Positions 11,600 to 24,729 are shown, counted from the stretch's first letter. The stretch: DNA of 64,000 nucleotides from Allacma fusca (GCA_947179485.1 OX359248.1:50168386-50232385); one strand, 5' to 3'. The notes: a model not told the origin generated them from the letters alone. Numbers and translations: made by a program.

Positions 11600-12830
11600 T
11601 CAAGAATCTGACTGTCAGCATATAAATTCAAGTCTCAGTCAAGTCCAAGTCTGGAACTTCTAATAACTTGAACGAAGCTCCTGTATTTGGTGTCAAAATT
11701 CAACCAACGTGCTGCATAATATTTCGTACACACTCCGTCTGCAAGGTACGGATGGTCCCGAGAAAATAAGAATCAGTTTCAGGAATTCAGAGGATGTAGC
11801 ACGTGTAACTGTATTAATATAAATACATAAAGTATAGTCTTGCTATAGGAGACCCTATTATTTGAAGAGGGTTTTGTCCGTATTACTAATATTTTGGGAC
11901 AACTTCTCATTTATCAGTATTAATATTTATTCTTAAAAGAGCAACTACAGGAGTATCTTGATACAACACACCCCACTGAATTAGCGCACATTCTCTATAA
12001 CGGCAAAACAATTGGGACGACTTCTCCTCCACTAGTACATTAACATTTTAGGAGCATATATATAAAAGACGCTCATTATAACACACAACGCAAACGGTAC
12101 AGTGTATCATTAAATAAAGTATTCTGGAACATTCCTCTTTGGCAGTTTTTTTTGTCTTTTTACAGGAACACGCCACTGTGAGAATAAAAGTTTGCTGGTT
12201 TTACGGGTGCTTTGATGAAGATACTAACCTGTACTTGAACATGTTGTTGTGTTATAGACGAAGCGCGTCTAATTTGTGTTATAGAATGCATATGTACATG
12301 GGATGTGTGTGTGTATACGTAAAGGAAGTATTGCTTATGGATCAGATGTAGTACACGCAATTACGGGACTGTCCGCAAGATCAAGGGAGACAAGTGAGAG
12401 CGTGATTCTCAGGGAAAAGGGAGGAGATCGTGATGAGAAAGGGAAAAAGTGTGCTTGGCTCGGAGCACTACACAATTTCCTTATTATTAATGGGATCAGA
12501 TTATGGGAAATGAAAAGGCGCTATATTTAAAAGTCGGAATTAATGACCGTTGTCCTCATTACTTTGACTTCCTACAAGACGTCTCATCCTCCTAGCTATT
12601 ACTCACTAACACATATCCTGGAAAAAGCCATATCCTGGAGTTTTCACCCATGCATAGCTCCAAGCGAAAAGTGGTCACTTCGTCTCAGGTAATTGCGTAT
12701 TGCTCATGGTTAAGAGGCGGGCAAATGTATACAGACTGCTTACGTAAGCACGTACATAAAATAGTTGTGAAAAGAATACAAATGGCTAAATATTCATAAG
12801 GTGCTAAGGGATGCAATATTAATGCAGGGG
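11600..12830. other. Interval with MITE fragments
   Basis: A probable MITE fragment lies at about 12062-12143: GACGCTCATTATAACACAC, then GGAACATTCCTCTTT about 65 bp later. Further TIR-like words (TATAGTCTTGCTATAGGAG near 11835, CATTCTCTATAACGGC near 11990) suggest stacked older copies. No gene recognised. Confidence 0.4.
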
Positions 12831-12833
12831 GAA

Positions 12834-13580
12834 TTACCAAGTTAGGATTAGCAATTACCAACTCAAAAAATACCCAGAAGTTACCAACCCAAATAATCAC
12901 CCAGGCGTTACCAACTCAAAAATTTACCCAGGCGTTACCAGCCAAAATAGTTACCCAGAAGTTATGAATCCAAATAGTTACCCAGAAGTTATGAATCCAA
13001 ATAGTTACCCAGAAGTTACCAGCCCAAATAGTTACCCAGAAGTTACCAGCCAAAATAGTTACCCAGAAGTTACCGGCCAAAATAGTTACCCAGAAGTTAT
13101 GAATCCAAATAGTTGCCAAGAAGTTACCAACTTAAAAATTTACCCAGAAGTTACCAATTCGAAAATTTACCCAGAAGTTATCAATTCGAAAATTTACCCA
13201 GAAGTTACCAATTCGAAAATTTACCCAGAAGTTACCAATTCGAAAATTTACCCAGAAGTTACCAATTCGAAAATTTATCCAGAAGTTACCAATTCGAAAA
13301 TTTACCCACAAGTTACCAATTCAAAAATTTACCCAGAAGTTTCCGATCGAAATAGTTTCCCAGAAGTTAACAATTCGAAAATTTACCCAGACGTTACCAA
13401 TCCAAATAGTTACCCAGAAGTTATCAACTCAAACATTTACCCAGAAGTTACCAACAAAAATAGTTAAACGAAAGTCCCCAAATCGAATAGTTACCCAGCA
13501 GTTACCAACTCAAAATTTGCCCAGAAATTTCCTACCGAAATAGCTACCCAAAAGTTATCAACTGGAAAATTCCCAAAGAA
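12834..13580 (+). repeat. 27-bp minisatellite, about 27 copies
   Basis: The unit contains TTACCCAGAAGTTACCA followed by ATTCGAAAAT or a GCCAAAATAG-type variant. Variant blocks cluster: AATAGTTACCC units on the left, AAAATTTACCC units in the middle. The unit is a multiple of 3, so several frames stay open on both strands. The 167-codon frame at 12964-13467 (nine-residue repeat around Tyr-Pro-Glu-Val) is therefore best read as an artefact: there is no independent sign of translation. Confidence 0.95.
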
Positions 13581-13599
13581 GATTCCAACTCAAAAAAAT

Positions 13600-14640
13600 T
13601 ATACATGAGCAAATTCCTATCTCAAAGATTATAAAAATTTATGAATGGAAAATATTTAGCGCACATTGGAATCAAAAATGTATTAAATATCAAATGAGCT
13701 AAGATTTGCCATATAAATTGATGCCACAACTTGCCAAATAAAGAACGGCGATTGTAATTCATAAGAAAATAGATGCAAAGAGTTACCAAAAGGTACCGAC
13801 TACAAATACGTGTGACAAATATTCTTACGTCAAGCAGAAACAAGCTAGTGTGTTGTGAAAGCTTTACCAATCTGGAGAACGTTTGAAAAGGAAAGTAGTG
13901 TAAAAAGGGACCAAGATGCCAAAAGAAGGAAAGTGATGAAAGCACGTAAGCAATTTAAACGTGGAGCTAAACGACAGTTTCTGCTCACTGTGTCGAATAA
14001 GTGAGGATGGAATTTTTTGATGTTGTTATTGCTGAGGAGTTTGAGCTTGCTGTCGGAAGTAGAAAATGTGAGACATCCTTATTTGTCCAGTTAACAACAA
14101 GCTATAGACTGACGTGTGTTAAAACAGTATTAAGCATATGTACACATATAATTATATTTTATATGAGAACCCTCAAAGGCTTTGCCTATGATACAAGTGT
14201 TTCTCTCTGGAGATGGCTGTTCTATAGTGATGGCCAAATACCCTTCTGGTAGGTTGTTCTTCGGGGATTTTGGCAAGTTGACTTTGAGCCGTGAAGAACA
14301 ATGTGGAAAAAAAGACTGAAGCTTAAGAAATCAGGGAGATAAAAGGAAACTGTGTATAACACTTGTCTATAGGAATAAGTGGAACTACACGAGCAACTTA
14401 TTACGGATAATGCTACCTATGCGCCAGTTACTTTGTAGACTGAGCAGGAAACAAGTACCATTTTTTATAAGCTCCCCACGTACCCTTAAGCATGCTGTAT
14501 TCTGTCGACAGCTTCGATTTTCTCTCACAGGGCTGGACGCCGACGGATTATTCTCCAATCCCAAGCTTCAACTTCAATTAAATTTCCACCTCAATACTTG
14601 ACATTTTTAGCAGCAATTTAGCTTAGCCTTAATTTTAACA
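13600..14640. other. Interval with no recognised feature
   Basis: AT-rich DNA. Open frames at 13622-13945 (reverse), 14001-14252 and 14410-14601 show no recognisable domain. Confidence 0.4.
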
Positions 14641-15280
14641 CTACTTAAAACCGGATAGAAATTTGAAATTAACCTTGCACCTGACTTTAACTTAAACTTA
14701 ACTTCCAGCTAACAGAACTTGAACTTGAACTTAACTTTCGGTGAACAGAACTTGAACTCGAATTCACAGCCGACCAAAACTTAAACTTGACCTCAAATCT
14801 CTTCAAATGCCAATTTGCCCTTAAATCTGATCAAATGTCAATTTACCTTCAAACATAAAGAAATGTCAACTTGACCTCAAATCTAAACAAATGCCAACTT
14901 GACCTCAAATCTAAACAAATTCCAACTTGACCTCAAATCTAAACAAATTCCAACTTGACCTCTGAACAATTTCTGAACAAATGTCATCCTGACATTTGAG
15001 GTCAAGTTTACCTCATACCTGAACAAAATTTCAACCTGGCCTCAAGTGTCAAGTTGACTTCATTCCTGCACAACATGTAAAGTTGAACTCAAATATGAAG
15101 TTGACCTCATATCTGCACAAAATGTCAACTTGATGTCATGCCTTGTGGAACACCTTCCAAAGCAAACTTGACCTCAATCTAAACTTGACATACAATACTT
15201 GACTTGTACTACAACTTTACTCAATGCTCGACCACCACTAGAACTTAACCTGAACAAAAGCTGACCCGAACCCACCCCAG
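14640..15280 (+). repeat. CTTGACCTCAAAT-type field with 28-bp array
   Basis: The central part (about 14786-14960) repeats a 28-bp unit carrying CTTGACCTCAAATCTAAAC followed by AAATKCCAA. The flanks are degenerate relatives (GAACTTGAACTTAAC on the left, GTCAACTTGATGTC on the right). Confidence 0.85.
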
Positions 15281-15920
15281 TCTTTTATCTTCCCTAAATT
15301 GGAGCATATAACTATTCTTGTACACACAGGAAAATACATATGTACATATGTACTTCTCCTTGACGCTCCCGCCCTTTCAACCTTTCATTTCACCGTCTCT
15401 CATCCCTTCCCCCATCCTGGGCGATACATTGACTGTTACTCAGAAAATCCCAAGAAAAATACACACTTGACTTGTCATATCCCCGTGTCTAATTGATTCC
15501 CGTGTGCGTAACGGAAACTCAGACTAAAAGGGCCTTTGAGCCTCGCTGTTGTTATTGGCCCAGCTCAAATTAAATTGCAATAAGGCCAAAGGTGCTATGG
15601 CAGTAATAATAGCAGAAAGACTGACTGACACAAAGATTAGCCCAAAATCATTTCACTTCAACTTTTCCTTTCACAAATCTATTTCTTATCAGGATCCTCA
15701 AACACATACATACGTATACAGCGTTCCTTGTAAATCCCTAAAAATTCCTTTTTTTAAATTTCTTCACCCACAAAGCACAAAAATTCTTAGCTCCCTTTTC
15801 CCAAAATTATTTTCTCCCCTTGTTCAATTTCTCCCCATAAAATTTACTCCACACGAAATCATGTACGTAGTCTCCTCTGAATGTCATGGAAGATCCTACA
15901 ACGTAAAATTTCCAAAATAT
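15281..15920. other. Interval with no recognised feature
   Basis: Contains the near-palindrome ACATATGTACATATGTAC at about 15334-15351. The 260-codon frame that starts at 15549 runs through this stretch into the following array. The part before the array has no recognisable domain. Confidence 0.4.
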
Positions 15921-16460
15921 TTTCCCTCAAAATATTCCAAAAAATTTTCCCTCAAAATATTCCAAAAAATTTTCCCTCAAAATATTCCAAAACATTTTCC
16001 CTCAAAATATTCCAAAAAATTTTCCCTCAAAATATTCCAAAAAATTTTCCCTCAAAATATTCCAAAACATTTTCCCTCAAAATATTCCAAAACATTTTCC
16101 CTCAAAATATCCCAAAACATTTTCCCTCAAAATATCCCAAAAAATTTTCCCTCAAAATATTCCAAAAAATTTTCCCTCAAAATATTCCAAAAAATTTTCC
16201 CTCAAAATATTCCAAAAAATTTTCCCTCAAAATATTCCAAAAAATTTTCCCTCAAAATATTCCAACAAATTTTCCCTCAAAATATCCCAAAAAATTTTCC
16301 CTCAAAATATTCCAAAACATTTTCCCTCTAAATATTCCAAAAAATTTTCCCTCAAAATATCCCAAAAAAGTTTCCCTCAAAATATTCCAAAAAATTTTCC
16401 CTCAAAATATTCCAAAAAATTTTCCCTCAAAATATTCCAAAAAATTTTCCCTCCCGAAAT
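15921..16460 (+). repeat. 25-bp minisatellite, 21 copies plus a partial
   Basis: The unit is TTTCCCTCAAAATATTCC followed by AAAAAAT, in strict 25-bp register from 15921 to 16445. Only a few positions vary (AAAACAT for AAAAAAT, TCCC for TTCC). Since 25 is not a multiple of 3, each frame cycles through all three phases without a stop. This creates two overlapping long frames (to 16331 and 16504) that I regard as non-coding. Confidence 0.97.
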
Positions 16461-16565
16461 TCTATAAAATTTACAAAAAACATTCCCTCGAAAAATTCAG
16501 CTAATTTGCACTTATTTTTTATACCGAATTTTTATGAAATTAAATAACAATTTCTGAATTTTTTA

Positions 16566-16579
16566 TTGACCTAGGTCAA
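16566..16579. repeat. 14-bp palindrome TTGACCTAGGTCAA
   Basis: A perfect palindrome matching the second half of the dispersed two-part motif at 3636-3673 and 4393-4424. The TTGACCTCTGTGACC half is missing upstream. Confidence 0.5.
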
Positions 16580-16599
16580 CTTTCAAATTTACTGCTTTG

Positions 16600-17714
16600 A
16601 AGCCCTTGAGCAAGAGCAATAATATTTATTGTGACTGCACCCTGTATATCCGTAGATGTGTTTCCCTCCTTTTTGATACATCAAGTCAGTCCCAAGATTG
16701 GTCCAAACGAAGAACGAAACTACAGTTGGAAGGAGTGAGTGAAGTTACGTCAAGAAAAGGGAAATGCAATTTGTTCTAGTTTACTTTCATTATATACAGA
16801 GTTTCGGTCCCTGTCTCATCCCCTCCTTAAACAGTGCACTCTCTCTACATCAGACCCTCCCAAACCATTCAATTCATTACATCCCACTCAAATATATTAC
16901 ATTACACGCTCTCCGGAGCACCAAATCAGATAATTTATCTTCCTACAAAAATGTTAAAAAACCCTCCGGTTTTATTTTCTTTAAATTCTAAATCAGTTTG
17001 AATTTTTCTCTCAGACGAAAAAAAAAATCAAAACACAAGAAAAAAAATTCTGCCAAAAAGGATTGTTCCACAAGAGTCAGAAATAGCATTAGCCTCATTT
17101 TACAAATTTGCAAACCCTACAAGTAAATATATTTTTCCTGATAGGCCGTTATACAGAGACTTGACTATAAAGCTCCAACTTGAGCATCCATTCCCAGGAA
17201 ATTTTATTTTGCACTTTCCCTCCAATCCCCACAAAAGTATAAAAATACAGAAAACATGTTCCTAAGAAGTATCAGCCAGGACAAGTTTCCCCGGATTTTT
17301 TCCCTCCCGATTTTTTTCCCAACATAGAATATATGTACATATGGGATCCTAATCTATAGTTTACATTGCTCCTACATACAATTTGTACACAAAGTTGGAT
17401 ATTTGTCTGGACTTTAATTCCTCTCGGAAAAAAAGGACCATGTACACTCCCAAGCTGAGAGGTTACTTTCCCCTCGCAAAACTTTCTCCCTCTTAGTTTG
17501 GGTAACAAGCAAAGCTTTTATTTTTCTTGATTTTTCTCCAGGCCAAAAAAAAATCTCTATATAGCGTACGTCCCTATGAGCATCTCCCAGTATATAGTCC
17601 TAGTATCTACATTGAAAATTTTTTTTTCAGGGAGGATTTAAAATTCATTCCACTCAAAATACTGCACACTTATAGTTTCAAGCCCAGGAATAATTTTCCG
17701 ATTATAAAATAGTA
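16600..17714. other. Interval with no recognised feature
   Basis: AT-rich DNA with poly-A runs near 17019-17048. A TIR-like word, ACAGAGACTTGACTATAAAG, lies at about 17152 but has no partner end. No gene recognised. Confidence 0.4.
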
Positions 17715-17879
17715 CAATAACGGTCTCGGGATTTTTTACACCGGTCTGTTCCCATCTGTGGGGATGCCTACATTTGGTGAATTTAAATAAAGATGCGGAG
17801 TTGATGGCGGAATTCGATAAATGATGTTCCTGTGGAGAGATATTTTTCCCAAGGAGTCCTTTTTACTGAGACTCGACTG
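17715..17879. mobile_element. Possible pogo-like MITE copy
   Basis: The right end, read in reverse, is TA then CAGTCGAGTCTCAGTAAAAA, a good family tip. The left end is TA then CAATAACGGTCTCGGG, a weak match. It has TA on both sides, but the boundaries depend on the weaker left end. Confidence 0.35.
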
Positions 17880-18440
17880 TAATTGAGATGCTCGTCCAAT
17901 ACAATGCACCTGTGAGAGAGGGGCTTTGATGCATTGCATCTGTGATGGGAAGACAAGCTTGTCTTCTTGGCATTCAATCCCATGGCCCAGTCCCATCTGA
18001 CCATTTCCATCCATCAATATCCTCTAATTTATATTCCACTGATACACTGTCAGCCTACTATCAGAATTCAAACCCAACTTCCTTTCATATGTTCCTTCCG
18101 CAGGGGTTCACAGTAAACCCTTCATATAAAGTCCTGGCGACATTCCAGTTCCAAACAATACAACCTACAGCAGAGAAATATGTACATAGTACAGAAATTA
18201 TCCCAAACACTTGGTCGTTACAGCAAATGTGGACTGTATCAAGTTCGGAGAAAGTTCCTGCAAAGTGAAAGAATCCCCTTAAACTGAAATACATGACGGG
18301 ACGTCAACAAAAACAGGAGCGAAAAAACGCATTTTTTCCCTCCCGTTACCCCAACTTTGTTCCTCGAGTTTGGAGGAGTTCCTGTATCAAAACAAAATTA
18401 ACTTTCCTATAATCCTCCCCACATTAAAATAAAACTTGCT
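17880..18440. other. Interval with no recognised feature
   Basis: Overlapping short open frames on both strands, none recognisable. Confidence 0.35.
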
Positions 18441-18442
18441 TA

Positions 18443-18528
18443 TAGTGAACTCCCATGCTGGCGGATGTTCCTGGAATTAATTTCCCAAATATTTACAACA
18501 AATTTAGTTTTAGCAACATTCCTCTTCT
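18443..18528 (+). mobile_element. Pogo-like MITE fragment, one end plus core
   Basis: TA is followed by TAGTGAACTCCCATGCTGGC. The core variant GCAACATTCCTCTTCT comes 71 bp later, the spacing seen in other copies. The distal end was not identified. Confidence 0.45.
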
Positions 18529-18599
18529 CCAGAGTTAATTTTTGAGGGCTCAATATCTGTACAATGAGCTCCTAATTAAGGACTCTTCTGGAGAGTCTA

Positions 18600-19122
18600 A
18601 CCAAATAAGAGTCTAAGATTAACGTTTTTTATACAAATTGTTTTGGGGAGTTATTAGAAAAAAATCAGAGTTTAAATTGATTTGTTTTGTTAGCAATCAA
18701 ACCCGTCCCCACAAATGTAATTTAATTGTATCAGGAGAGGAAAATTCCCCTGGAATTTTTGAATGCAACCAGAAAATTCCCAGTGGCTAAACTTCTGGAG
18801 CTGTAAGAAAAAAATCTTCGTCCGCATGTACTATTTGTATACCTACATTTCGAACCAACTTGTGAAATTGACAGGAGGGAGAAAAATTGCACCGGAAAAT
18901 CATCAATTTTACCTGGGAAATGGATCGATGTTGTGGGAGAAAGTAGGTGATTTTCTATGCAAAGGATTGAAATGGCTCTCTTTTCTGAGTAACCCATCTA
19001 ACCATGAAATTTTTTAGCACTATATTTTTGGTTGATGATGTAAGAAAAAAAGGAAAAAAAGGTAATCATGACTGTCATCAATAGCATTTTAATAATGTAG
19101 ATTCTATTGTGGAGGGAATTGT

Positions 19123-19163
<41 letters not shown>

Positions 19164-20810
19164 CAAGACCTCCTATAGATCGGCCCCGTGAGGCCCAGAA
19201 ATAAAGGGAGAGTTGTGAGGGAAAAAAAGTTGATTGAAACGTCGGATGATAATCAAGACTGATAGCGGAAGAGATGTGAATAATGAAGGGAGCTGACGAT
19301 GGATGGATAAGATGAAGAGTTTCCTTTCACGGGCTTCTTCTCCTTCTCCTTCTTCATCGTCTATCCCTTCCAAAATAATAATCTCCACATCACTTTTCAT
19401 AATTGAAAGGAACGAGGAGAAAGTTTAACTTTCACTTACTTTCTCCCTCGAACGCCTTTCTTTTTTACAGTCCTCTCCTTTTATAACTGACCCTTTTTCA
19501 CAAGGGTGTTTTTATAGTCAGACCCTATATGTACAGTGAAAACACGAGGCCTTATATGCTAATGAATAAGACACAAGGCTCCAGTTGGCTTTCATGAAGG
19601 GATTTTTGAATTCAAAAGTTTTGTGTGACAAAAAACTTTCCCCGGATATTTTTTTTACTGTTTTGTGAACTGAATTGCAAACATTTCTTGTGTGTAATAT
19701 TTCCTATTTTCATAACTTTTGTCAACTTTCACTCTCAAGGTTTTTTGTTTCTCATTTTCTTTTCTCTCTTCCTTTTCTTTCTTTTGCTTTCTCCTCATTT
19801 TCCGTTGCCGTTGTGGAGGAGCATTGTCGGAGCAGCGGCACGTTCGTTAAAAAAAAACTTATGGAAAACTAAAGGAAGCAATTAAAGGGTGAAAGTTTGC
19901 TAAGTTTAGTACAGGAGGCTCTGAGCATTACGGAGGCTTTTCCTGGGAAGACACACGTACTAAATAAGTCTGTAATTTTTTTAAGGAGTGTGTTGGAATT
20001 TTTTAGGAGGATTGTATAAATCGTGTGGACTTTAGTGGGATAGGGAAGGAGTGGGGAATAAGTTGCATAATAACTTTAATTATTTTCAATGCTCCAGCCG
20101 TGGGATAATGGTGCTAATTTACATATCTCTTTCACTCCAATGCCCCGCTATATGTCCTGAGAAACTTTCCAAACCACTTTTTGTCATCCCCATTTTACTG
20201 CTGATTTATTCACGTGAAAGTATTTGCCAAAAAAAAATATTTTCTCCTTTGATTTCATTGCAGAGAAAAAATCCAATTAGGGACTTCTTGAGGAAGCTTC
20301 AGATTTTTCCGAGTTGCATTCAATAGAAATTATTGTGTGGTGGATGTTGTTCCGTTTTTTTTTTGAAAGTTTGTTTTTTTCTGGGGAATATTTTTTTTTG
20401 CTCTTTGGGGGAATAAGGAATTTTTTTTGCAAAAAATGTATTGTGATGGGAGATAATTAAGGGAGATATGCTTGGAATAAGGAGTGGTTGATTATAAAGT
20501 GTATTTTTTTGGTTAATGTGCAATTATGTATGTAAGTGTGAATAAATTTGGGCCGACTCTCAGGTCTGGTCCTAGTGTATAAATGCAAATGGGGAAAATT
20601 TTTGGAATGGGACTTTACGGGATTGTGGCAAGTTTTAGGGGTGGGCTGGGGCTCTGGCTCGCTTTCTTTAGAAGAGACGAAATTTTATTTCAAAGCAGGA
20701 TTCAAATTATGGTCAGTTTTAAGTGGAAATTTTTGTGGGATTAAATTCATGTTGGGATCACCGTTTTGGGAAACTTCGTTAGAAATTTTCGCAGCGAAAT
20801 CATTCTAGGT
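18600..20810. other. Interval with simple repeats, no gene recognised
   Basis: A (GT)n microsatellite spans 19121-19160. T-rich tracts near 19640-19860 and 20350-20410 produce overlapping low-complexity open frames. Confidence 0.4.
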
Positions 20811-20814
20811 TTGT

Positions 20815-21330
20815 GGATACAAAAAACGATGGAATTGGGTAATTTTTAGAAGTTGAGAAAAATTTGAGTCAAATTTGAGAAACAATTTAGTAAAATTATG
20901 TGTAAATACCTAAAATAAATTTATGGGAATTTTGGAGAAAATTTGAAAAACATTTTTGTCAAATTTAAGCAATTTTTGGGAATATTGGATTAAATTCGTT
21001 TGTTTTATTTTGTGAGAAATTTCAAAAAAATATTGGAGGAAATTTGATTAAATTTGAGAGAGGTTTAGACGAATTTTGAGGACAATTTCGGGGTTATTGG
21101 AATAATTTTAAGAGAAATTTATAACAAAAATTGGAATAAATTTAAGCAAAATTTGTTTGAATTTGATGAGAAAGTTTTGAGAAAAATTATTAGGAATTTG
21201 TGTTGATCTTGTGAGAAGTTCTGGAACCATTCATCCATGAATTTCAAATTTAATTTTAATGTTACTATTTTACAAATAAAAATGAAAACTATTATCAAGC
21301 AAATTTTATCAAACTTCATCAAACTCAGTT
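20815..21330. repeat. Degenerate AAATTTGAG/TTTGGGA-rich stretch
   Basis: Words such as AATTTGAGAAA, GGAGAAAATTTGA and AATTTTGAGG recur at about 25-40 bp without a strict period. It resembles the stretch at 34740-35400 and is probably an ancient tandem array. Confidence 0.4.
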
Positions 21331-24090
21331 GTTTCTATATGTGGGTAAATTGTACACAGGTTTTGAATCTTGCAAAATAATTATTTGCTAATCACAAATT
21401 TAAAAAAAACCCATCGTAAAAATTTGACCCCCATAAATATCTACTTCTGAGTGAAAGTCCACACCTTCGGAAATTTAAATCTGAAAATGTGTCCCGCCAA
21501 ACTTCAAACCTCGACCCCAGCCCTGGGTTGAAAATCAGGGGATTTTTATGCGGGGAAAAGAAAGCATTTGCAATAAAAGAGAACTTGTCTGATAATTTGT
21601 TACACAGTGAGAATGAGAAAGTCTGGAGAAAGTCTTTGGAAATATTGCAGGGTTTTTGGAATACAAATGGCATAGGCTGGAGCTCTCCTACCGTATTTAA
21701 TGAATTACTAAATAACTGTTCCCCTTCTAAAAGGTTTTTTCTCCAATAAAAATTTAATGCGAGTGATATTTCAAAGATTGGCCCGTGCACGTATGTATAT
21801 ACATATGCAGAGCCTCCCAAAATTCCCAAAGCTCCATCACCAGACCTATTTCTCCCTGCCTTAAGAAAACACCCGCCAAACTTTAAATCATTTCCGTCCC
21901 TAAAAATGTACCTATTGCTGAAACACACACCATAGGCTTCAGAGCACCGAGAAAAAACAAGGAATCGTTCCCTTGAGTCACATTTGCCTTTGCATAAAAA
22001 TTATATACAAAATTCCCCTCTTTGTTATGCTCGAGTCAAACCCTATTTATTTACAAGTACATATATGCAAAAAAAACCCATATATGGAATAGACTCTGCG
22101 TCTAACCCCCTATATCCTGAAAATTTCAAAAGTTCCTCACGACAGGGCTGAATGGATCTGTACTTAAGGAAAAGGACAGTAAGGCTCGGGATTACTTCAG
22201 AGACCGTGCATCTTCTTCCCAGCACTTGTAAGACAGCCAGGATACAGTCAGCTCCTCCAAATCCAGACTCCTCTTGACGTTCTCTTCTCATCAAAATATT
22301 TTACTATTTTCCCGCCCGGAAAAACATTTTCCCCAATATTTTTTAAACATTCCTAATTTTTCTCTCTCCAACAAAAACGTTTTAAAATTTTTACCCTCAA
22401 TTTTTGTTTCTTTCAGGGATGCCTCCACAAATAGTCCGGACTATATCTACTAGCCCTCACTGCCCCTCTTGCAACAAGGAGGGGAAAGCGGAGTAAGTGA
22501 GGAGGAAACTGCGACAGGAGAAAGTCCTGCCTTTGGGAATCCTTCTTCTTTTTGTTGTTACTTTTACTGGAAGGAGTGAGAAAGGAGAAATTGCTCTGGT
22601 CGCGTGTGCCTGCTTTCTCCTTCATATGAGTTTACATGCTTGTACATACGTACACACTTGCAATGGATAAAGCCTGCTTTGAAAAAGTGTCCGAGACATA
22701 AAGGACGAAATGGAGGGAAGAGCCAAGCCACAAATCAAAAGTGTAATAATACACGGACTTGGAGGATCCAATGGCATGGTCCACTTGTCTTTCTCCTCAA
22801 TTCCACATGCAAATCGTCCTGTGGAGAAAGCACAGGCTCGCAGATGCATAAACACAAAAATGTGTACATACAGACTTTTTGAGACCCATATTGTGTCCAT
22901 ACAATTGAAACCTGAGGATGTCAACCCAACTATAGTCCACTGTTCTTTATACAGGAGCATATTTTAAAAAAGAGAAACCTCTTCCCCATAATTTTTTAGA
23001 GGTATGGACTCATGCAAAAATTTAAATTTAAGCGCTCAAAAATATTTGTGAAGACATGCCTTGCTAAACTTTTTTTACAGGGAAAGCGCCACTGTTTAAA
23101 CTGAGATTTGAGAGATTTAAAACCAATTCTGGGATGGGTGAGCCCAGTGTACGTGCGCCTTTTGAAATGGACAGAACGAAGCAATGGAGCTGCTCTGAAT
23201 GCTGTGGACGAAAAGAACCGTAAAAGATGGGAAAGATCGTTAAAGGAAGAAGCATCAGGTGCGTGACGTCAAGTCTCCCTGTAAGAGACACTTTTCACAG
23301 TGTACTGTCTTCAGAGTGAGAAAAGCATTTTGAAGAATTCCTATTTGAGGTGATGTTAATTTTTTTTTGAGAGCATGTGGGGTGTTATGAGTGGGTTAGA
23401 ATGTTTTTTCAGGGGTGCTGTTATAATCAAGTTTGTAACTTCTGACCTTTTTTGGAAATGTTGGGAAAAGAGGAGAGTAGGGAACACTCTGGTGTTACAA
23501 AACGGGTTCTTTTTTTGTAGCGGGACATTCTCTGGGAAATAATATTTAGAGACAAGGAAGGGACAAAGAATTGCTCGTGTCATTTGAACCACTCCGTTTA
23601 TTTCTCATGAAAGCTCCAGAAAATGGGGAGTTGAGTTGTGTGTGCTCTGCACGTAAAAATCTCATCCTCACATTCCACGCTTCATTGCGTGCTCTGAACT
23701 ACCTTTGTTTATATGTTCTGTCAGTGGGACTATGCACGTACGCTGGGGATAGATAGGTTGGACGGAAGGACCAAGTCGGGATGGCTCAAGGTAGGATATT
23801 TGGTCCATTTAGAGATTCTCTTACTCAACATCCGTCACGGACGCTTTGCATTCGAATGTGTATGTATGTACATACATAGTGACTTTTGATATAAGGGACA
23901 TGTTCCTTGTGAAGGCATCTTCTGGGGAGGAAAACACTGAAGCAAGTTTTGGGCTTACCACATGGACTGTATTTTTCTTTTTGTGTTATTGCATACTTAC
24001 AGTGTACTCTCTGGGAAGAGCAACTCGAGAAGAAGTAATACTTTTGTGTACAATGAACAGCTCGTAGTACGAGAAAAAACTTCTATTGGG
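21331..24090. other. Interval with no recognised gene
   Basis: It contains the longest open frame outside arrays (21392-21928, reverse strand, 178 codons), which has no recognisable domain and is overlapped by open frames on the other strand. A TIR-like tip, CAGTGTACTCTCTGGG, occurs at about 24000 without a clear partner. Confidence 0.4.
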
Positions 24091-24098
24091 TCAAGTAC

Positions 24099-24720
24099 AG
24101 GTCAAGTTTTTGTAAAGTACTGGTGGAATTTAATACTAAATTTTGTTCAAATGTTGGTCTGCTTTAGGTCGAATGTAGGTCAAGTTTTGCTTGATTGCAG
24201 GTAACGTCAGATTTGAGTCTAATGCAGGTTAATTTTGGATTGAATGCAGGTTAAGTTTCGGTCGTAAACAGGTCAAGTTTCGGTCGAAAACAGTTCAAGT
24301 TTGGGTCGAAAACAGGTCAAGTTTTGGTCGAAAGCAGGTCAAGTTTGGATCGAATGCAGGTAAAGTTTCGGTCGAAAACAGGTCAAGTTTTGGTCGAAAG
24401 CAGGTCAATTTTGGATCGAATGCAGGTCAAGTTTTGGTCAAAAGCAGGTCAAGTTTTGGTCGAAAGCAGGTCAAGTTTCGGTCGAAAACAGGTCAAGTTT
24501 CGGTCGAAAACAGGTCAAGTTTTGGTCGAAAGCAGGTCAAGTTTATGTCGAAAACAGGTCAAGTTTTGGTCGAAGACAGGTCAAGTTTCTGTCAAATGTA
24601 GGTCAAGATTCTGTTCAATCCAGGTCAAGTTTTGGTCTAATGCTGGTCAAGTTTGATTCTAATGCAAATCAAGTGTGAATCGAATTCTGTTCAAGTGTAG
24701 GTCAAAAGCAGGACTCGTTC
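24099..24720 (-). repeat. 22-bp minisatellite AGGTCAAGTTT-TGGTCGAAARC
   Basis: Regular units run from about 24248 to 24650 (about 18 copies), with degenerate copies on both sides. Each unit is two 11-bp halves, AGGTCAAGTTT and YGGTCGAAARC. The 110-codon frame at 24324-24656 lies wholly inside and is a repeat artefact. Confidence 0.93.
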
Positions 24721-24729
24721 TAGTCAACT

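Noticed and set aside
12964-13467. 167-codon frame with a nine-residue repeat
   Set aside because: The 27-bp unit keeps several frames open, including the reverse strand; no independent evidence of translation.
15549-16504. 260- and 207-codon forward open frames
   Set aside because: Most of their length is the 25-bp array, which lacks stops in every forward phase; both frames being open argues against either being coding.
21392-21928. 178-codon reverse-strand open frame, the longest outside tandem repeats
   Set aside because: No recognisable domain, overlapped by an open frame on the other strand, and no visible codon or splice context. Length alone is not enough in this composition.
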